Part shown: in pieces, positions 41,001-53,393 of the stretch
Layout: each line of letters opens with the position of its first letter
Position numbering within the stretch: position 1 is the first letter of the stretch
Assembly: GCA_946811185.2 (NCBI GenBank)
Contig: OX328109.1
Span: 47,079,412 to 47,143,411 of the forward strand
Direction of reading: 5' to 3'
Length of the DNA: 64,000 bases
DNA from: Hippopus hippopus
Lineage: Eukaryota; Mollusca; Bivalvia; Cardiida; Cardiidae
The notes under the pieces: generated by a model
Databases searched by the model: none
Seen by the model: only the letters and a program-made list of their open reading frames with translations
Told to the model about the DNA's origin: nothing
Translations under genes and position numbers: made by a program

Positions 41001-44000
41001 AACACAAAAAATTGACTTACAGCACTTACAAAAGCAACTGATAGCTGTTGCGTAAGTCGAATATGGCAAATCAATTTTTCCCTTTTCTCGGGCCGTTTAA
41101 TTGGTTTTCATGGCTATTCCACACATACGTAATTGGTACGTGCTGCAGGAAAGCTTAAAATCAACTCGCAAGTCTTTCGGAGGCAACTGATACCTGTTGC
41201 AGAAATCAAAGAAAGGGAACCAAATTATTCACTTTTCCTTTACTAGGGCCATTCTATGAAAGATTAAATCCATTTTGGTGACCGTGTAAGTCATAAGTTG
41301 ATTTTATGTTTTCGCACGTACATCACCATTAAGCGCTGCGCGAAATCATAAAAAAGGACTCGGAACACTTTCTGTAGCAGACGACACTTGTTGCAAAAGT
41401 CAAACAAATGGAACCAAGCTTTTCCTTTTCTCTTACTTGTGCCACAGAAATAAGGAATCGGTTTCGCTTTTTACCCCTCACATACAGCACCATTAACCGC
41501 TACAGAAAAACTTAAAGTCGACTTGAGACACTTTCGGAAGCAACCGTTCCTGTTGCATGAACTTTTAAGGAAAAAGAAAACTGACTTTTTCCCAGACCTT
41601 TTCTCTTAAAAACATAAAACATGAATTAATTTTGACAACTACCCACTTGTACCTGGCAGTTTTACATGCCATGCCTAAACAGCCATGCGTGCCATTTGCG
41701 CGCATGCAAAGACGTAAAAGATGTAACGTGATACCAAAATTTTCCCATCAGAAACTCTTATTCATGTTTGAAGTATGTAGAAATTGGGCAATAAAATACA
41801 ATTACATGTAAGAATAACTAATAATAGAAATGAAAAAAATAATAAAATAAATAAAATGGCAAGGCTGAGGATCGAACATTTGACCATCAGGACCTAAAAA
41901 TGCAAGTGGGCAGCAGTCTGACCCACTGCACTATACAAGCAGTTGAATATGACCTGAAAAATTAACCTATATATATACTAGCCCCCTAACCCCTTCCACA
42001 AGGTGACGTCACAGGATTTCCAAGATGGCGCCCAAAATGGCGCCTAAAATGACCCCAATCATAACAGAGAACAAAAAAACGACAAACAAGTGGATTTAAG
42101 GTCTTCTTTAAAGGCTGATATGTAGTCCTAGGCAAAGTGCTATGCATGCACCATCCACACATGCCAGAATTCGCCGACAATGGGCGAAAATTTAAGAAAA
42201 CAGAGTAGCAGAAGACCTTGTAGTGGTGTTTTTCAAGCACCTACCCAGGGTTCACTCCCCTTCATTCGATTTGCTTTTCTAGTTGAGGCCAGCTTCCATA
42301 CTGCACACTGATACATTCAATATGCTAAGATGATCAATGGACAGTGAGAAACAGAAAATAGTGTCACAAGTGAATAAAAACTAGACTGGCAACTCTGTCA
42401 GTAGCAACTGCCTCCTACTGCATAAATCAAAAACAACTATAGTTTTACTTTGTATCTATTCATACGGTGACAAGTAGCCCAGTTTCGATGACTACCGACT
42501 CATACGTGCCATTTACGCACCTGCCAAAAACAAAAAAAATTGACTTACAGCACTTACAAAAGCAACTGATAGCTGTTGCGTAAGTCGAATATGGCAAATC
42601 AATTTTTCCCTTTTCTCGGGCCGTTTAATTGGTTTTCATGGCTATTCCACACATACGTAATTGGTACGTGCTGCGGGAAAGCTTAAAATCAACTCGCGAG
42701 TCTTTCACAGGCAACTGATACCTGTTGCAGAAATCAAAGAAAGGGAATCAAATTATTCACTTTTCCTTTACTAGGGCCATTCTATGAAAGATTAAATCCA
42801 TTTTGGTGACCGTGTAAGTCATAAGTTGATTTTATGTTTTCGCACGTACATCACCATTAAGCGCCACGCGAAATCATAAAAAAGGACTCGAAACACTTTC
42901 TGTAGCAGACGACACTTGTTGCAAAAGTCAAACAAATGGAACCAAGCTTTTCCTTTTCTCTTACTTGTGCCACAGAAATAAGGAATCGGTTTCGCTTTTT
43001 ACCCCTCACATACAGCACCATTAACCACTACAGGAAAACTTAAAGTCGACTTGAGACACTTTCGGAAGCAACCGTTCCTGTTGCATGAACTTTTAAGGAA
43101 AAAGAAAACTGACTTTTTCCCAGACCTTTTCTCTTAAAAACATAAAACATGAATTAATTTTCACAACTACCCACTTGTACCTGGCAGTTTTACGTGCCGT
43201 ACCGAAACAGCCATGCGTGCTAATTGCGCGCATGCAAAGACGTAAAAGATGTAACGTGATACCCAAATTTTCCCATCAGAAACTCTTATTTATTTTTGAA
43301 GTATGTAGAAATTAGGCAATAAAATACAATTAGATGTAAGAATAACTAACGCTAGAAATGAAAAAAATAATAAAATAAATAAAATGGCAAGGCTGAGGAT
43401 CGAACATTTGACCATGAGGACCTAAAAATGCAAGTGGGCAGCAGTCTGACCCACTGCACTATACAACTGTTGAATATGACCTGAAAAATTAACCTATATA
43501 TATACTAGCCCCCTAACCCCTTCCACAAGGTGACGTCACAGGATTTCCAAGATGGCGCCCAAAATGGCGCCTAAACTGACCCCAATCATAACAGAGAACA
43601 AAAAAACGACAAACAAGTGGATTTAATGTCTTCTTTAAAGCCTGATATGTAGTCCTAGGCAAAGTGCTATGCATGCACCATCCACACATGCCAGAATTCG
43701 CCGACAATGGGCGAAAATTTAAGAAAACAGAGTAGCAGAAGACCTTGTAGTGGTGTTTTTCAAGCACCTACCCAGGGTTCACTCTCCTTGATTCGATTTG
43801 CTTTTCTAGTTGAGGCCAGCTTCCATACTGCACACAGATACATTCAATATGCTAAAATGATCAATGGACAGTGAGAAACAGAAAATAGTGTCACAAGTGA
43901 ATAAAAACTAGACTGGCAACTCTGTCAATAGCAACTGCCTCCTACTGCATAAATCAAAAACAACTATATTTTTACTTTGTATCTATTCATACAGTGACAA

Positions 44001-47000
44001 GTAGCCCAGTTTCGATGACTACCGACTCATATGTGCCATTTACGCACCTGCCAAAAACACAAAAAATTGACTTACATCACTTACAAAAGAAACTGATAGC
44101 TGTTGCGTAAGTCGAATATGGCAAATCAATTTTTCCCTTTTCTCGGGCCGTTTAATTGGTTTTCATGGCTATTCCACACATACGTAATTGGTACGTGCTG
44201 CGGGAAAGCTTAAAATCAACTCGCGAGTCTTTCGGAGGCAACTGATACCTATTGCAGAAATCAAAGAAAGGGAACCAAATTATTCACTTTTCCTTTACTA
44301 GGGCCATTCTATGAAAGATTAAATCCATTTTGGTGACCGTGTAAGTCATAAGTTGATTTTATGTTTTCGCACGTACATCACCATTAAGCGCCACGCGAAA
44401 TCATAAAAAAGGACTCGGAACACTTTCTGTAGCAGACGACACTTGTTGCAAAAGTCAAACAAATGGAACCAAGCTTTTCCTTTTCTCTTACTTGTGCCAC
44501 AGAAATAAGGAATTGGTTTCGCTTTTTACCCCTCACATACAGCACCATTAACCGCTACAGGAAAACTTAAAGTCGACTTGAGACACTTTCGGAAGCAACC
44601 GTTCCTGTTGCATGAACTTTTAAGGAAAAAGAAAACTGACTTTTTCCCAGACCTTTTCTCTTAAAAACATAAAACATGAATTAATTTTGACAACTACCCG
44701 CTTGTACCTGGCAGTTTTACGTGCCGTGCTGAAACAGCCATGCGCGCCATTTGCGCGCATGCAAAGACGTAAAAGATGTAACGTGATACCAAAATTTTCC
44801 CATCAGAAACTCTTATTCATGTTTGAAGTATGTAGAAATTGGGCAATAAAATACAATTAGAAGTAAGATTAACTAATAATAGAAATGAAAAAAATAATAA
44901 AATAAATAAAATGGCAAGGCTGAGGATCGAACATTTGACCATCAGGACCTAAAAATGCAAGTGGGCAGCAGTCTGACCCACTGCACTATACAAGCAGTTG
45001 AATATGACCTGAAAAATCAACCTATATATATACTAGCCCCCTAACCCCTTCCACAAGGTGACGTCACAGGATTTCCAAGATGGCGCCCAAAATGGCGCCT
45101 AAAATGACCCCAATCATAACAGAGAAGAAAAAAACGACAAACAAGTGGATTTAAGGTCATCTTTAAAGGCTGATATGTAGTCCTAGGCAAAGTGCTATGC
45201 ATGCACCATCCACACATGCCAGAATTCGCCGACAATGGGCGAAAATTTAAGAAATCAGAGTAGCAGAAGACCTTGTAGTGGTGTTTTTCAAGCACCTACC
45301 CAGGGTTCACTCCCCTTCATTCGATTTGCTTTTCTAGTTGAGGCCAGCTTCCATACTGCACACTGATACATTCAATATGCTAAGATGATCAATGGACAGT
45401 GAGAAACAGAAAATAGTGTCACAAGTGAATAAAAACTAGACTGGCAACTCTGTCAGTAGCAACTGCCTCCTACTGCATAAATCAAAAACAACTATATTTT
45501 TACTTTATATCTATTCATACGGTGACAAGTAGCCCAGTTTCGATGACTACCGACTCATATGTGCCATTTACGCACCTGCCAAAAACACAAAAAATTGACT
45601 TACAGCACTTACAAAAGAAACTGATAGCTGTTGCGTAAGTCAAATATGGCAAATCAATTTTTCCCTTTTCTCGGGCCGTTTAATTGGTTTTCATGGCTAT
45701 TCCACACATACGTAATTGGTACGTGCTGCGGGAAAGCTTAAAATCAACTCGCGAGTCTTTCGGAGGCAACTGATACCTGTTGCAGAAATCAAAGTAAGGG
45801 AACCAAATTATTCACTTTTCCTTTAGTAGGGCCATTCTATGAAAGATTAAATCCATTTTGGTGACCGTGTAAGTCATAAGTTGATTTTATGTTTTCGCAC
45901 GTACATTACCATTAAGCACCGCGCGAAATCATAAAAAAGGACTCGGAACACTTTCTGTAGCAGACGACACTTGTTGCAAAAGTCAAACAAATGGAACCAA
46001 GCTTTTCCTTTTCTCTTACTTGTGCCACAGAAATAAGGAATCGGTTTTGCTTTTTACCCCTCACATACAGCACCATTAACCGCTACAGGAAAACTTAAAG
46101 TTGACTTCAGACACTTTCGGAAGCAACCGTTCCTGTTGCATGAACTTTTAAGGAAAAAGAAAACTGACTTTTTCCCAGACCTTTTCTCTTAAAAACATAA
46201 AACATGAATTAATTTTGACAACTACCCGCTTGTACCTAGCAGTTTTACGTGCCGAGCCGAAACAGCCATGCACGCCATTTGCGCGCATGCAAAGACGTAA
46301 AAGATGTAACGTGATACCAAAATTTTCCCATCAGAAAATCTTATTCATGTTTGAAGTATGTAGAAATTGGGCAATAAAATACAATTAGAAGTAAGAATAA
46401 CTAATAATAGAAATGAAAAAAATAATAAAATAAATAAAATGGCAAGGCTGAGGATCGAACATTTGACCATCAGGACCTAAAAATGCAAGTGGGAAGCAGT
46501 CTGACCCACTGCACTATACAAGCAGTTGAATATGACCTGAAAAATTAACCTATATATATACTAGCCCCCTAACCCCTTCCACAAGGTGACGTCACAGGAT
46601 TTCCAAGATGGCGCCCAAAATGGCGCCTAAAATGACCCCAATCATAACAGAGAACAAAAAAAATGACAAACAAGTGGATTTAAGGTCTTCTTTAAAGGCT
46701 GATATGTAGTCCTAGGCAAAGTGCTATGCATGCACCATCCACACATGCCAGAATTCGCCGACAATGGGCGAAAATTTAAGAAAACAGAGTAGCAGAAGAC
46801 CTTGTAGTGGTGTTTTTCAAGCACCTACCCAGGGTTCACTCCCCTTCATTCGATTTGCTTTTCTAGTTGAGGCCAGCTTCCATACTGCACACTGATACAT
46901 TCAATATGCTAAGATGATCAATGGACAGTGAGAAACAGAAAATAGTGTCACAAGTGAATAAAAACTAGACTGGCAACTCTGTCAGTAGCAACTGCCTCCT

Positions 47001-49646
47001 ACTGCATAAATCAAAAACAACTATATTTTTACTTTGTATCTATTCATACGGTGACAAGTAGCCCAGTTTCGATGACTACCGACTCATACGTGCCATTTAC
47101 ACACCTGCCAAAAACAAAAAATTGACTTACAGCACGTACTAAAGCAACTGATAGCTGTTGCGTAAGTCGAATATGGCAAATCAATTTTTCCCTTGTCTCG
47201 GGCCGTTTAATTGGTTTTCATGGCTATTCCACACATACGTAATTGGTACGTGCTGCGGGAAAGCTTAAAATCAACTCGCGAGTCTTTCGGAGGCAACTGA
47301 TACCTGTTGCAGAAATCAAAGAAAGGGAATCAAATTATTCACTTTTCCTTTACTAGGGCCATTCTATGAAAGATTAAATCCATTTTGGTGACCGTGTAAG
47401 TCATAGGTTGATTTTATGTTTTTGCACGTACATCACCATTAAGCGCCGCGCAAAATCATAAAAAAGGACTCGGAACACTTTCTGTAGCAGACGACACTTG
47501 TTGCAAAAGTCAAACGAATGGAACCAAGCTTTTCCTTTTCTCTTACTTATGCCACAGAAATAAGGAATCGGTTTCACTTTTTACCCCTCACATACAGGAC
47601 CATTAACCGCTACAGGAAAACTTAAAGTCGACTTGAGACACTTTCGGAAGCAACCGTTCCTGTTGCATGAACTTTTAAGGAAAAAGAAAACTGACTTTTT
47701 CCCAGACCTTTTCTCTTAAAAACATAAAACATGAATTAATTTTGATAACTACCCGCTTGTAACTGGCAGTTTTACGTGCCGTGCTGAAACAGCCATGCGC
47801 GCCATTTGCGCGCATGCAAAGACGTAAAAGATGTAACGTGATACCAAAATTTTCCCATCAGAAAATCTTATTCATGTTTGAAGTATGTAGAAATTGGGCA
47901 ATAAAATACAATTAGAAGTAAGAATAACTAATAATAGAAATGAAAAAAATAATAAAATAAATAAAATGGCAAGGCTGAGGATCGAACATTTGACCATCAG
48001 GACCTAAAAATGCAAGTGGGCAGCAGTCTGACCCACTGCACTATACAAGCAGTTGAATATGACCTGAAAAATTAACCTATATATATACTAGCCCCCTAAC
48101 CCCTTCCACAAGGTGACGTCACAGGATTTCCAAGATGGCGCCCAAAATGGCGCCTAAAATGACCCCAATCATAACAGAGAACAAAAAAAAATGACAAACA
48201 AGTGGATTTAAGGTCTTCTTTAAAGGCTGATATGTAGTCCTAGGCAAAGTGCTATGCATGCACCATCCACACATGCCAGAATTCGCCGACAATGGGCGAA
48301 AATTTAAGAAAACAGAGTAGCAGAAGACCTTGTAGTGGTGTTTTTCAAGCACCTACCCAGGGTTCACTCCCCTTGATTGGATTTGCTTTTCTAGTTGAGG
48401 CCAGCTTCCATACTGCACACTGATACATTCAATATGCTAAGATGATCAATGGACAGTGAGAAACAGAAAATAGTGTCACAAGTGAATAAAAACTAGACTG
48501 GCAACTCTGTCAGTAGCAACTGCCTCCTACTGCATAAATCAAAAACAACTATATTTTTACTTTGTATCTATTCATACGGTGACAAGTAGCCCAGTTTCGA
48601 TGACTACCGACTCATACGTGCCATTTACGCACCTGCCAAAAACACAAAAAATTGACTTACAGCACTTACAAAAGCAACTGATAGCTGTTGCGTAAGTCAA
48701 ATATGGCAAATCAATTTTTCCCTTTTCTCGGGCCGTTTAATTGGTTTTCATGGCTATTCCACACATACGTAATTGGTACCTGCTGCGGGAAAGCTTAAAA
48801 TCAACTCGCAAGTCTTTCGCAGGCAACTGATACCTGTTGCAGAAATCAAAGAAAGGGAACCAAATTATTCACTTTTCCTTTACTAGGGCCATTCTATGAA
48901 ACATTAAATCCATTTTGGTGACCGTGTAAGTCATAAGTTGATTTTATCTTTTCGCACGTACATCACCATTAAGCGCCGCGCGAAATCATAAAAAAGGACT
49001 CGGAACACTTTCTGTAGCAGACGACACTTGTTGCAAAAGTCAAACAAATGGAACCAAGCTTTTCCTTTTCTCTTACTTGTGCCACAGAAATAAAGAATCG
49101 GTTTCGCTTTTTACCCCTCACATACAGCACCATTAACCGCTACAGGAAAACTTAGTCGACTTGAGACACTTTCGGAAGCAACCGTTCCTGTTGCATGAAC
49201 TTTTAAGGAAAATGAAAACTGACTTTTTCCCAGACCTTTTCTCTTAAAAACATAAAACATGAATTAATTTTGACAACTACCCGCTTGTACCTGGCAGTTT
49301 TACGTGCCGTGCCGAAACAGCCATGTGCGCCATTTGCGCGCATGCAAAGACGTAAAAGATGTAACGTGATACCAAAATTTTCCCATCAGAAACTCTTATT
49401 CATGTTTGAAGTATGTAGAAATTGGTCAATAAAATACAATTACATGTAAGAATAACTAATAATAGAAATGAAAAAAATAATAAATAAAATGGCAAGGCTG
49501 AGAATCGAACATTTGACCATCAGGACCTAAAAATGCTAGTGGGAAGCAGTCTGACCCACTGCACTATACAAGCAGTTGAATATGACCTGAAAAATTAACC
49601 TATATATATACTAGCCCCCTAACCCCTCCCACAAGGTGACTTCACA

Positions 49647-49886
49647 TCAAGAGATCTGGGGGGTTTCAATGGATTAACGGAAGTAACTCTTGCAAGGTGC
49701 TTGCTTGGAAACAACAAAACACGTACCGAAAAATACCAAAAAATAGTCCTTAAAGAAATACATATAATGCATTCATTTTCTGACGAAACGATTAAAATAA
49801 CCTCAGAAACACATTTTAGACCCATTCCCTCACACTTCATGATAAAACAGTGTGGCAGAAGTGCTTAGTATCAGTTTTTCAAGTAG
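49647..49886. other. Non-repetitive flank of the satellite array, no gene seen
   Basis: From 49,647 the sequence no longer matches the satellite. It begins tcaagagatct and runs into AT-rich DNA without a convincing gene. A minus-strand open frame across the junction (49,619-49,840) only joins satellite to flank sequence and is not considered real. Confidence 0.7.
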
Positions 49887-50098
49887 GACTACTTTTGAAT
49901 ACTACGACCCGGAAGCATTTCCTTCTGGTGTCAAATCACTAACATATAGTGTATTGAAGTTAGTGCATTTTGTTAATACATTGAGGCCAATAATCAGTAA
50001 GAATGCCTTGTTTGGAAATTTTGACCAACTTGCGGTGTCATCTAGGTGTCAAATCACCTAGAGAAGTACTTCCGGGTCGTATGGTGCTAAAGTAGTTC
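49887..50098. mobile_element. Short element with ~40-bp imperfect inverted ends (MITE-like)
   Basis: The left end (49,887-49,926, with core tacgacccggaag at 49,903-49,915) is an imperfect inverted copy of the right end (50,058-50,098, core cttccgggtcgta at 50,069-50,081). Both ends also share an actacttt / aaagtagt word. The right part contains a perfect palindrome, tctaggtg paired with cacctaga across a 6-bp loop (50,041-50,062). The whole is about 212 bp and non-coding, as expected of a non-autonomous foldback element. Target-site duplications are not obvious. Confidence 0.5.
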
Positions 50099-50515
50099 TT
50101 AAAAAAAAAATGAAACCTTTTTTTGATAGTGCATGGTTCATTGCAGGATTGCTTTTCTCACATTATTTTCACCTGATGTTTTGAAATAGGGTATTTTGTG
50201 CTGAATGAGCTAAAATCCATCTTTCTTTTCAGGACTATTTCTTGTGTGTGGATGCTGGAAATTGTGAAGTAGATGTGGTTACGGGCCTTGTGATGGTTAG
50301 GAAAAAGACATGGTACACGCGTTTGACCTAATTTTGTGAAAAATCCAATCGGTCATGATGGATGTATTTGTTGGAAATTCAAGGGATTAGAGAAGTTTCT
50401 GAAACATTTGGAGCATGTTATTCGTGAACGAATGTCGTGGAACATGTGACAATGTGTGGAATTAGCGGAATTTACATTGAATTATATAGGAGTCTATTTG
50501 AGTGATTTAACACCT
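49941..50515 (+). repeat. Dispersed repeat R, copy 1
   Basis: Starts aacatatagtg and ends gatttaacacct. It matches 52,069-52,644 almost base for base, apart from small changes such as agacatgg versus agacctgg and ggattag versus ggataag. It overlaps the right end of the MITE-like element and contains no gene. Copies 1 and 2 are separated by the endonuclease-like gene region. Confidence 0.9.
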
Positions 50516-50886
50516 AGAAGTGATTCTGGCAGAATTGTTTGATTGTTTATTTCTCTGCGAGTATTGGAGCTAAAGACTTGAAATTTGGAATACAAATTGC
50601 TTACACCATGGCAAACTTAATGAAATCATGCTGTCAATGTTGGTGAGTCATTTTTAAATTTTAAATCTTAAATTTAATTGATTTTTTGAAATATTCTGTA
50701 ATTTGTGTTAGTCATAGACTGGTTCCAGTCTGGTTTTTCCTGTAGACAGTATTCCTGTCTTGAAAATGAAGAAAGTTGTCGTCTGCAGTTTCCGAAAGTT
50801 GTTTACAGTGACTTTTGAAGTTGAAATTGAAGTTTAGGTAAATTTAAGAAATTTAAAAAATTTAAAAATTGTTAAAAATTGTTCAG
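50516..50886. other. AT-rich spacer before the endonuclease-like gene
   Basis: No gene seen. The segment holds runs such as aatttaaaaaatttaaaaatt just before the gene, ending in ttgttcag, which could be a splice acceptor directly before the ATG at 50,887. Confidence 0.5.
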
Positions 50887-51225
50887 ATGGAGAATTTATT
50901 TGAATTGTGCCAAAAGAAACTTGAAAGTTATTCAAAACCCCACGAAAATGGACAGTGCATCATATGGACGGGCTGCACAAACAAGGGCTATGGGCAGTTT
51001 AGATACAAAGATCCAAGGGACCCTTATTTTGCTGGCCATAAGACCAGAAGTGTGCATAGAATGGCCTTAATGGTCAAACTTAAGGATTTAGATGTCCCTC
51101 CTGAACAACAAGCCAGCCATTTATGCAATAATAAACTGTGCATAAACATTGAACAGATTGTTTTTGAAGACCATTTTACAAATAACAATAGAAAGACATG
51201 TCCACAATTCTGTTTCCAGATGTAG
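50887..51225 (+). CDS. Degenerate His-Me-finger (HNH) homing-endonuclease-like protein, truncated
   Basis: 112 residues from the ATG at 50,887; an in-frame ATG six codons upstream is less likely because it precedes a possible splice acceptor. The protein resembles the zinc-bound His-Me-finger nucleases of the I-PpoI type. A beta segment carries CIIWTGC (24-30) and GYGQFRY, followed by HRMA (57-60) and then SHLCNNKLC (77-85) with the expected catalytic His78 and zinc-ligand cysteines 80 and 85, then NNNR and C105. Two things look broken. The usual ligand His five residues after the second Cys is Gln90, and the reading frame stops before the second Cys/His zinc cluster the family normally has. 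This family is common in invertebrate genomes, often as repeat-associated genes. It is probably a decayed copy, or one exon of a longer gene. Confidence 0.6.
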   Translation: MENLFELCQKKLESYSKPHENGQCIIWTGCTNKGYGQFRYKDPRDPYFAGHKTRSVHRMALMVKLKDLDVPPEQQASHLCNNKLCINIEQIVFEDHFTNNNRKTCPQFCFQM

Positions 51226-51563
51226 ATGTCAGTCTGTCGTCTGCTGGTCGGAGTCGCTGTCGCAGTTGTCACCTCTTGGTGTCTTCAGAGTTAATTCCCT
51301 TTGATTGTTTTTCGTCTGGAGCAGAACTTGGGCCTGCCAAAGGTACATATTCAACTTTTTTTCCTTTGGTGAAATTTTATTCCGAATTTTAAAAAAGCAT
51401 CCAGATTTTGCACGCTTTCGATCTCCTTTTGCCATAATTTCACTTTTGCCGTTGTTTTTGTAAGAAATCAAACAGAAATTAGTTCCTTCCTCGATGTTTT
51501 TAACTAGCCAAATGACACTAGAGCTCAGTATCAACATAGTTATACTGAACAGAGTGACTTTAC

Positions 51564-51760
51564 CTGAGCCCTTTCAACTTAGAATACCAATTAAGGGGAA
51601 GATACAACATGACAATCTGGGTTTTATCTAGAAGAGCCAGCTGGTTCTTCTCCTTGCTAATATAACTTGTGATATTTGAGGCTCTGTCCTGCATCTCATG
51701 ACAGTATTTTGCTGTGAACTGTAGTACATTGACTGTAGATGGTCTTTCAAGTACAAACAA
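51564..51760 (-). CDS. Possible internal exon of an unrecognised spliced host gene
   Basis: The minus-strand frame is open for more than 65 codons, with a balanced, protein-like composition (a CHEMQDRASNITSYISKEK-type helical stretch). It ends in ggctcag followed directly by gtaaag, a consensus splice donor at 51,563. The upstream boundary is unclear and the frame stays open past 51,760. I do not recognise a family. A downstream exon could lie at about 51,270-51,350, where a frame rich in Pro, Ser and Lys ends in a stop, but no acceptor with matching phase is obvious. It may equally be a chance frame in repeat-derived DNA. Confidence 0.25.
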
Positions 51761-51764
51761 AGGT

Positions 51765-52068
51765 GGCTTTGGGTTTTTTGAACTCGATTTTTTATGACAA
51801 AGTCAGATTTGACCCCCAAAATAGCGCAAGAATTGCTACTTTTTTTACTCTTTTTTTACCTTGATGGCTGCAATGAACCACCAAAGGCTGTAAAATGGAA
51901 ACTACAGACTGGCCAAAGCATGCTGCACTTTGTTTTGTCAAAATCTACCGACTACTTCCAGAGAATCTTTGATTCGAAGTATTGTTCCGAAACATGTCTA
52001 ATTGCAGCTGCAAGCACAGGATTTTGTCGCTTAGGGGTAATTTTTTTGAAATGAGAGTGTATGCATCT
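51765..52068. other. Spacer between possible exon and repeat R copy 2
   Basis: Contains an open frame of 86 codons on the plus strand (51,794-52,054) with no recognised motif. No regulatory signal is evident. Confidence 0.4.
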
Positions 52069-52644
52069 GAACATATAGTGTATTGAAGTTAGTGCATTTT
52101 GTTAATACATTGAGGCCAATAATCAGTAAGAATGCCTTGTTTGGAAATTTTGACCAACTTGCGGTGTCATCTAGGTGTCAAATCACCTAGAGAAGTACTT
52201 CCGGGTCGTATGGTGCTAAAGTAGTTCTTAAAAAAAAAATGAAACCTTTTTTTGATAGTGCATGGTTCATTGCAGGATTGCTTTTCTCACATTATTTTCA
52301 CCTGATGTTTTGAAATAGGGTATTTTGTGCTGAATGAGCTAAAATCCATCTTTCTTTTCAGGACTATTTCTTGTGTGTGGATGCTGGAAATTGTGAAGTA
52401 GATGTGGTTACGGGCCTTGTGATGGTTAGGAAAAAGACCTGGTACACGCGTTTGACCTAATTTTGTGAAAAATCCAATCGGTCATGATGGATGTATTTGT
52501 TGGAAATTCAAGGGATAAGAGAAGTTTCTGAAACATTTGGAGCATGTTATTCGTGAACGAATGTCGTGGAACATGTGACAATGTGTGGAATTAGCGGAAT
52601 TTACATTGAATTATATAGGAGTCTATTTGAGTGATTTAACACCT
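52069..52644 (+). repeat. Dispersed repeat R, copy 2
   Basis: Near-identical to 49,941-50,515, with the same borders (aacatatagtg to gatttaacacct). Its last ~475 bp are repeated directly downstream. It encodes no recognisable protein. Confidence 0.9.
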
Positions 52645-53119
52645 TCTGGTGTCAAATCACCTAGAGAAGTACTTCCGGGTCGTATGGTGCTAAAGTAGTT
52701 CTTAAAAAAAAAATGAAACCTTTTTTTGATAGTGCATGGTTCATTGCAGGATTGCTTTTCTCACATTATTTTCACCTGATGTTTTGAAATAGGGTATTTT
52801 GTGCTGAATGAGCTAAAATCCATCTTTCTTTTCAGGACTATTTCTTGTGTGTGGATGCTGGAAATTGTGAAGTAGATGTGGTTACGGGCCTTGTGATGGT
52901 TTAGGAAAAAGACATGGTACACGCGTTTGACCTAATTTTGTGAAAAATCCAATCGGTCATGATGGATGTATTTGTTGGAAATTCAAGGGATAAGAGAAGT
53001 TTCTGAAACATTTGGAGCATGTTATTCGTGAACGAATGTCGTGGAACATGTGACAATGTGTGGAATTAGCGGAATTTACATTGAATTATATAGGAGTCTA
53101 TTTGAGTGATTTAACACCT
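52645..53119 (+). repeat. Dispersed repeat R, copy 3 (partial, tandem with copy 2)
   Basis: Begins tctggtgtcaaatcacc, in the middle of the repeat, and again ends gatttaacacct, giving a 475-bp direct tandem duplication with copy 2. The word ccttctggtgtcaaatcac that creates the junction also occurs at 49,921, which suggests recombination between short homologies. Confidence 0.9.
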
Positions 53120-53258
53120 TCTGGTTTTTCCCACAATGTTTTCAGAACCCTTCTTTTTCAATGTTGTTAAAACTCCAGATTACATGATAAAGGGTTAGAA
53201 CATTTCTTTTAACCCTTAGACTGCTTAGAGCAACTCACTGACCTTTTGAAGACAGATC

Positions 53259-53293
53259 AAGATCAGACTGCATAGAACGTGCAGTCTGATCTT
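53259..53293. repeat. Perfect 14-bp hairpin (foldback element)
   Basis: aagatcagactgca (53,259-53,272) is followed after 7 bp by its exact reverse complement (53,280-53,293). From memory, gatcagactgca-type hairpins following a ttaaccctt word are very abundant MITE-like repeats in bivalve genomes; here ttaaccctt lies at 53,210. This is one reason for suggesting a bivalve host. Confidence 0.6.
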
Positions 53294-53350
53294 AGATCTA
53301 CACTGTCCGATAAGGAGATATTATTCCCATACATAAACATAAATGTTATT

Positions 53351-53393
53351 TGTTTATCCCATAAACATAACCTGTTTATCCCATAAACATAAC
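53351..53393 (+). repeat. Two 21-bp direct repeats, 22-bp period
   Basis: tgtttatcccataaacataa plus c occurs at 53,351-53,371 and again at 53,373-53,393. Each copy contains the palindromic word gtttatcccataaac. Probably a local duplication. Confidence 0.8.

Larger units (their letters stand above)
1..49646. repeat. Satellite array, ~1,528-bp unit, 32 full copies plus a partial copy
   Basis: A single ~1,528-bp unit repeats head to tail. An anchor (the 'cta' in the motif ccccctaacccc) recurs at 748, 2276, 3804, 5333, 6863, 8391, 9919, 11447, 12975, 14503, 16032, 17560, 19088, 20616, 22144, 23671, 25197, 26725, 28238, 29766, 31294, 32822, 34350, 35877, 37404, 38932, 40459, 41986, 43513, 45041, 46569, 48096 and 49619. 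Spacing is 1,526-1,530 bp except 26725 to 28238 (1,513), where about 15 bp are missing near 28,021. The array runs off the left edge and stops at 49,646, some 27 bp after the last anchor. I see no protein gene in it. The recurrent 60-89 codon open frames differ by substitutions and frameshifts with no sign of selection. Confidence 0.98.

Noticed and set aside
49619..49840. Minus-strand frame across the array edge
   Set aside because: Joins satellite to unrelated flank and has no recognisable domain.
51794..52054. Plus-strand 86-codon frame with a hydrophobic start
   Set aside because: No motif recognised; the first part is a T-rich run giving Leu/Phe. Could be an exon, but nothing supports it.
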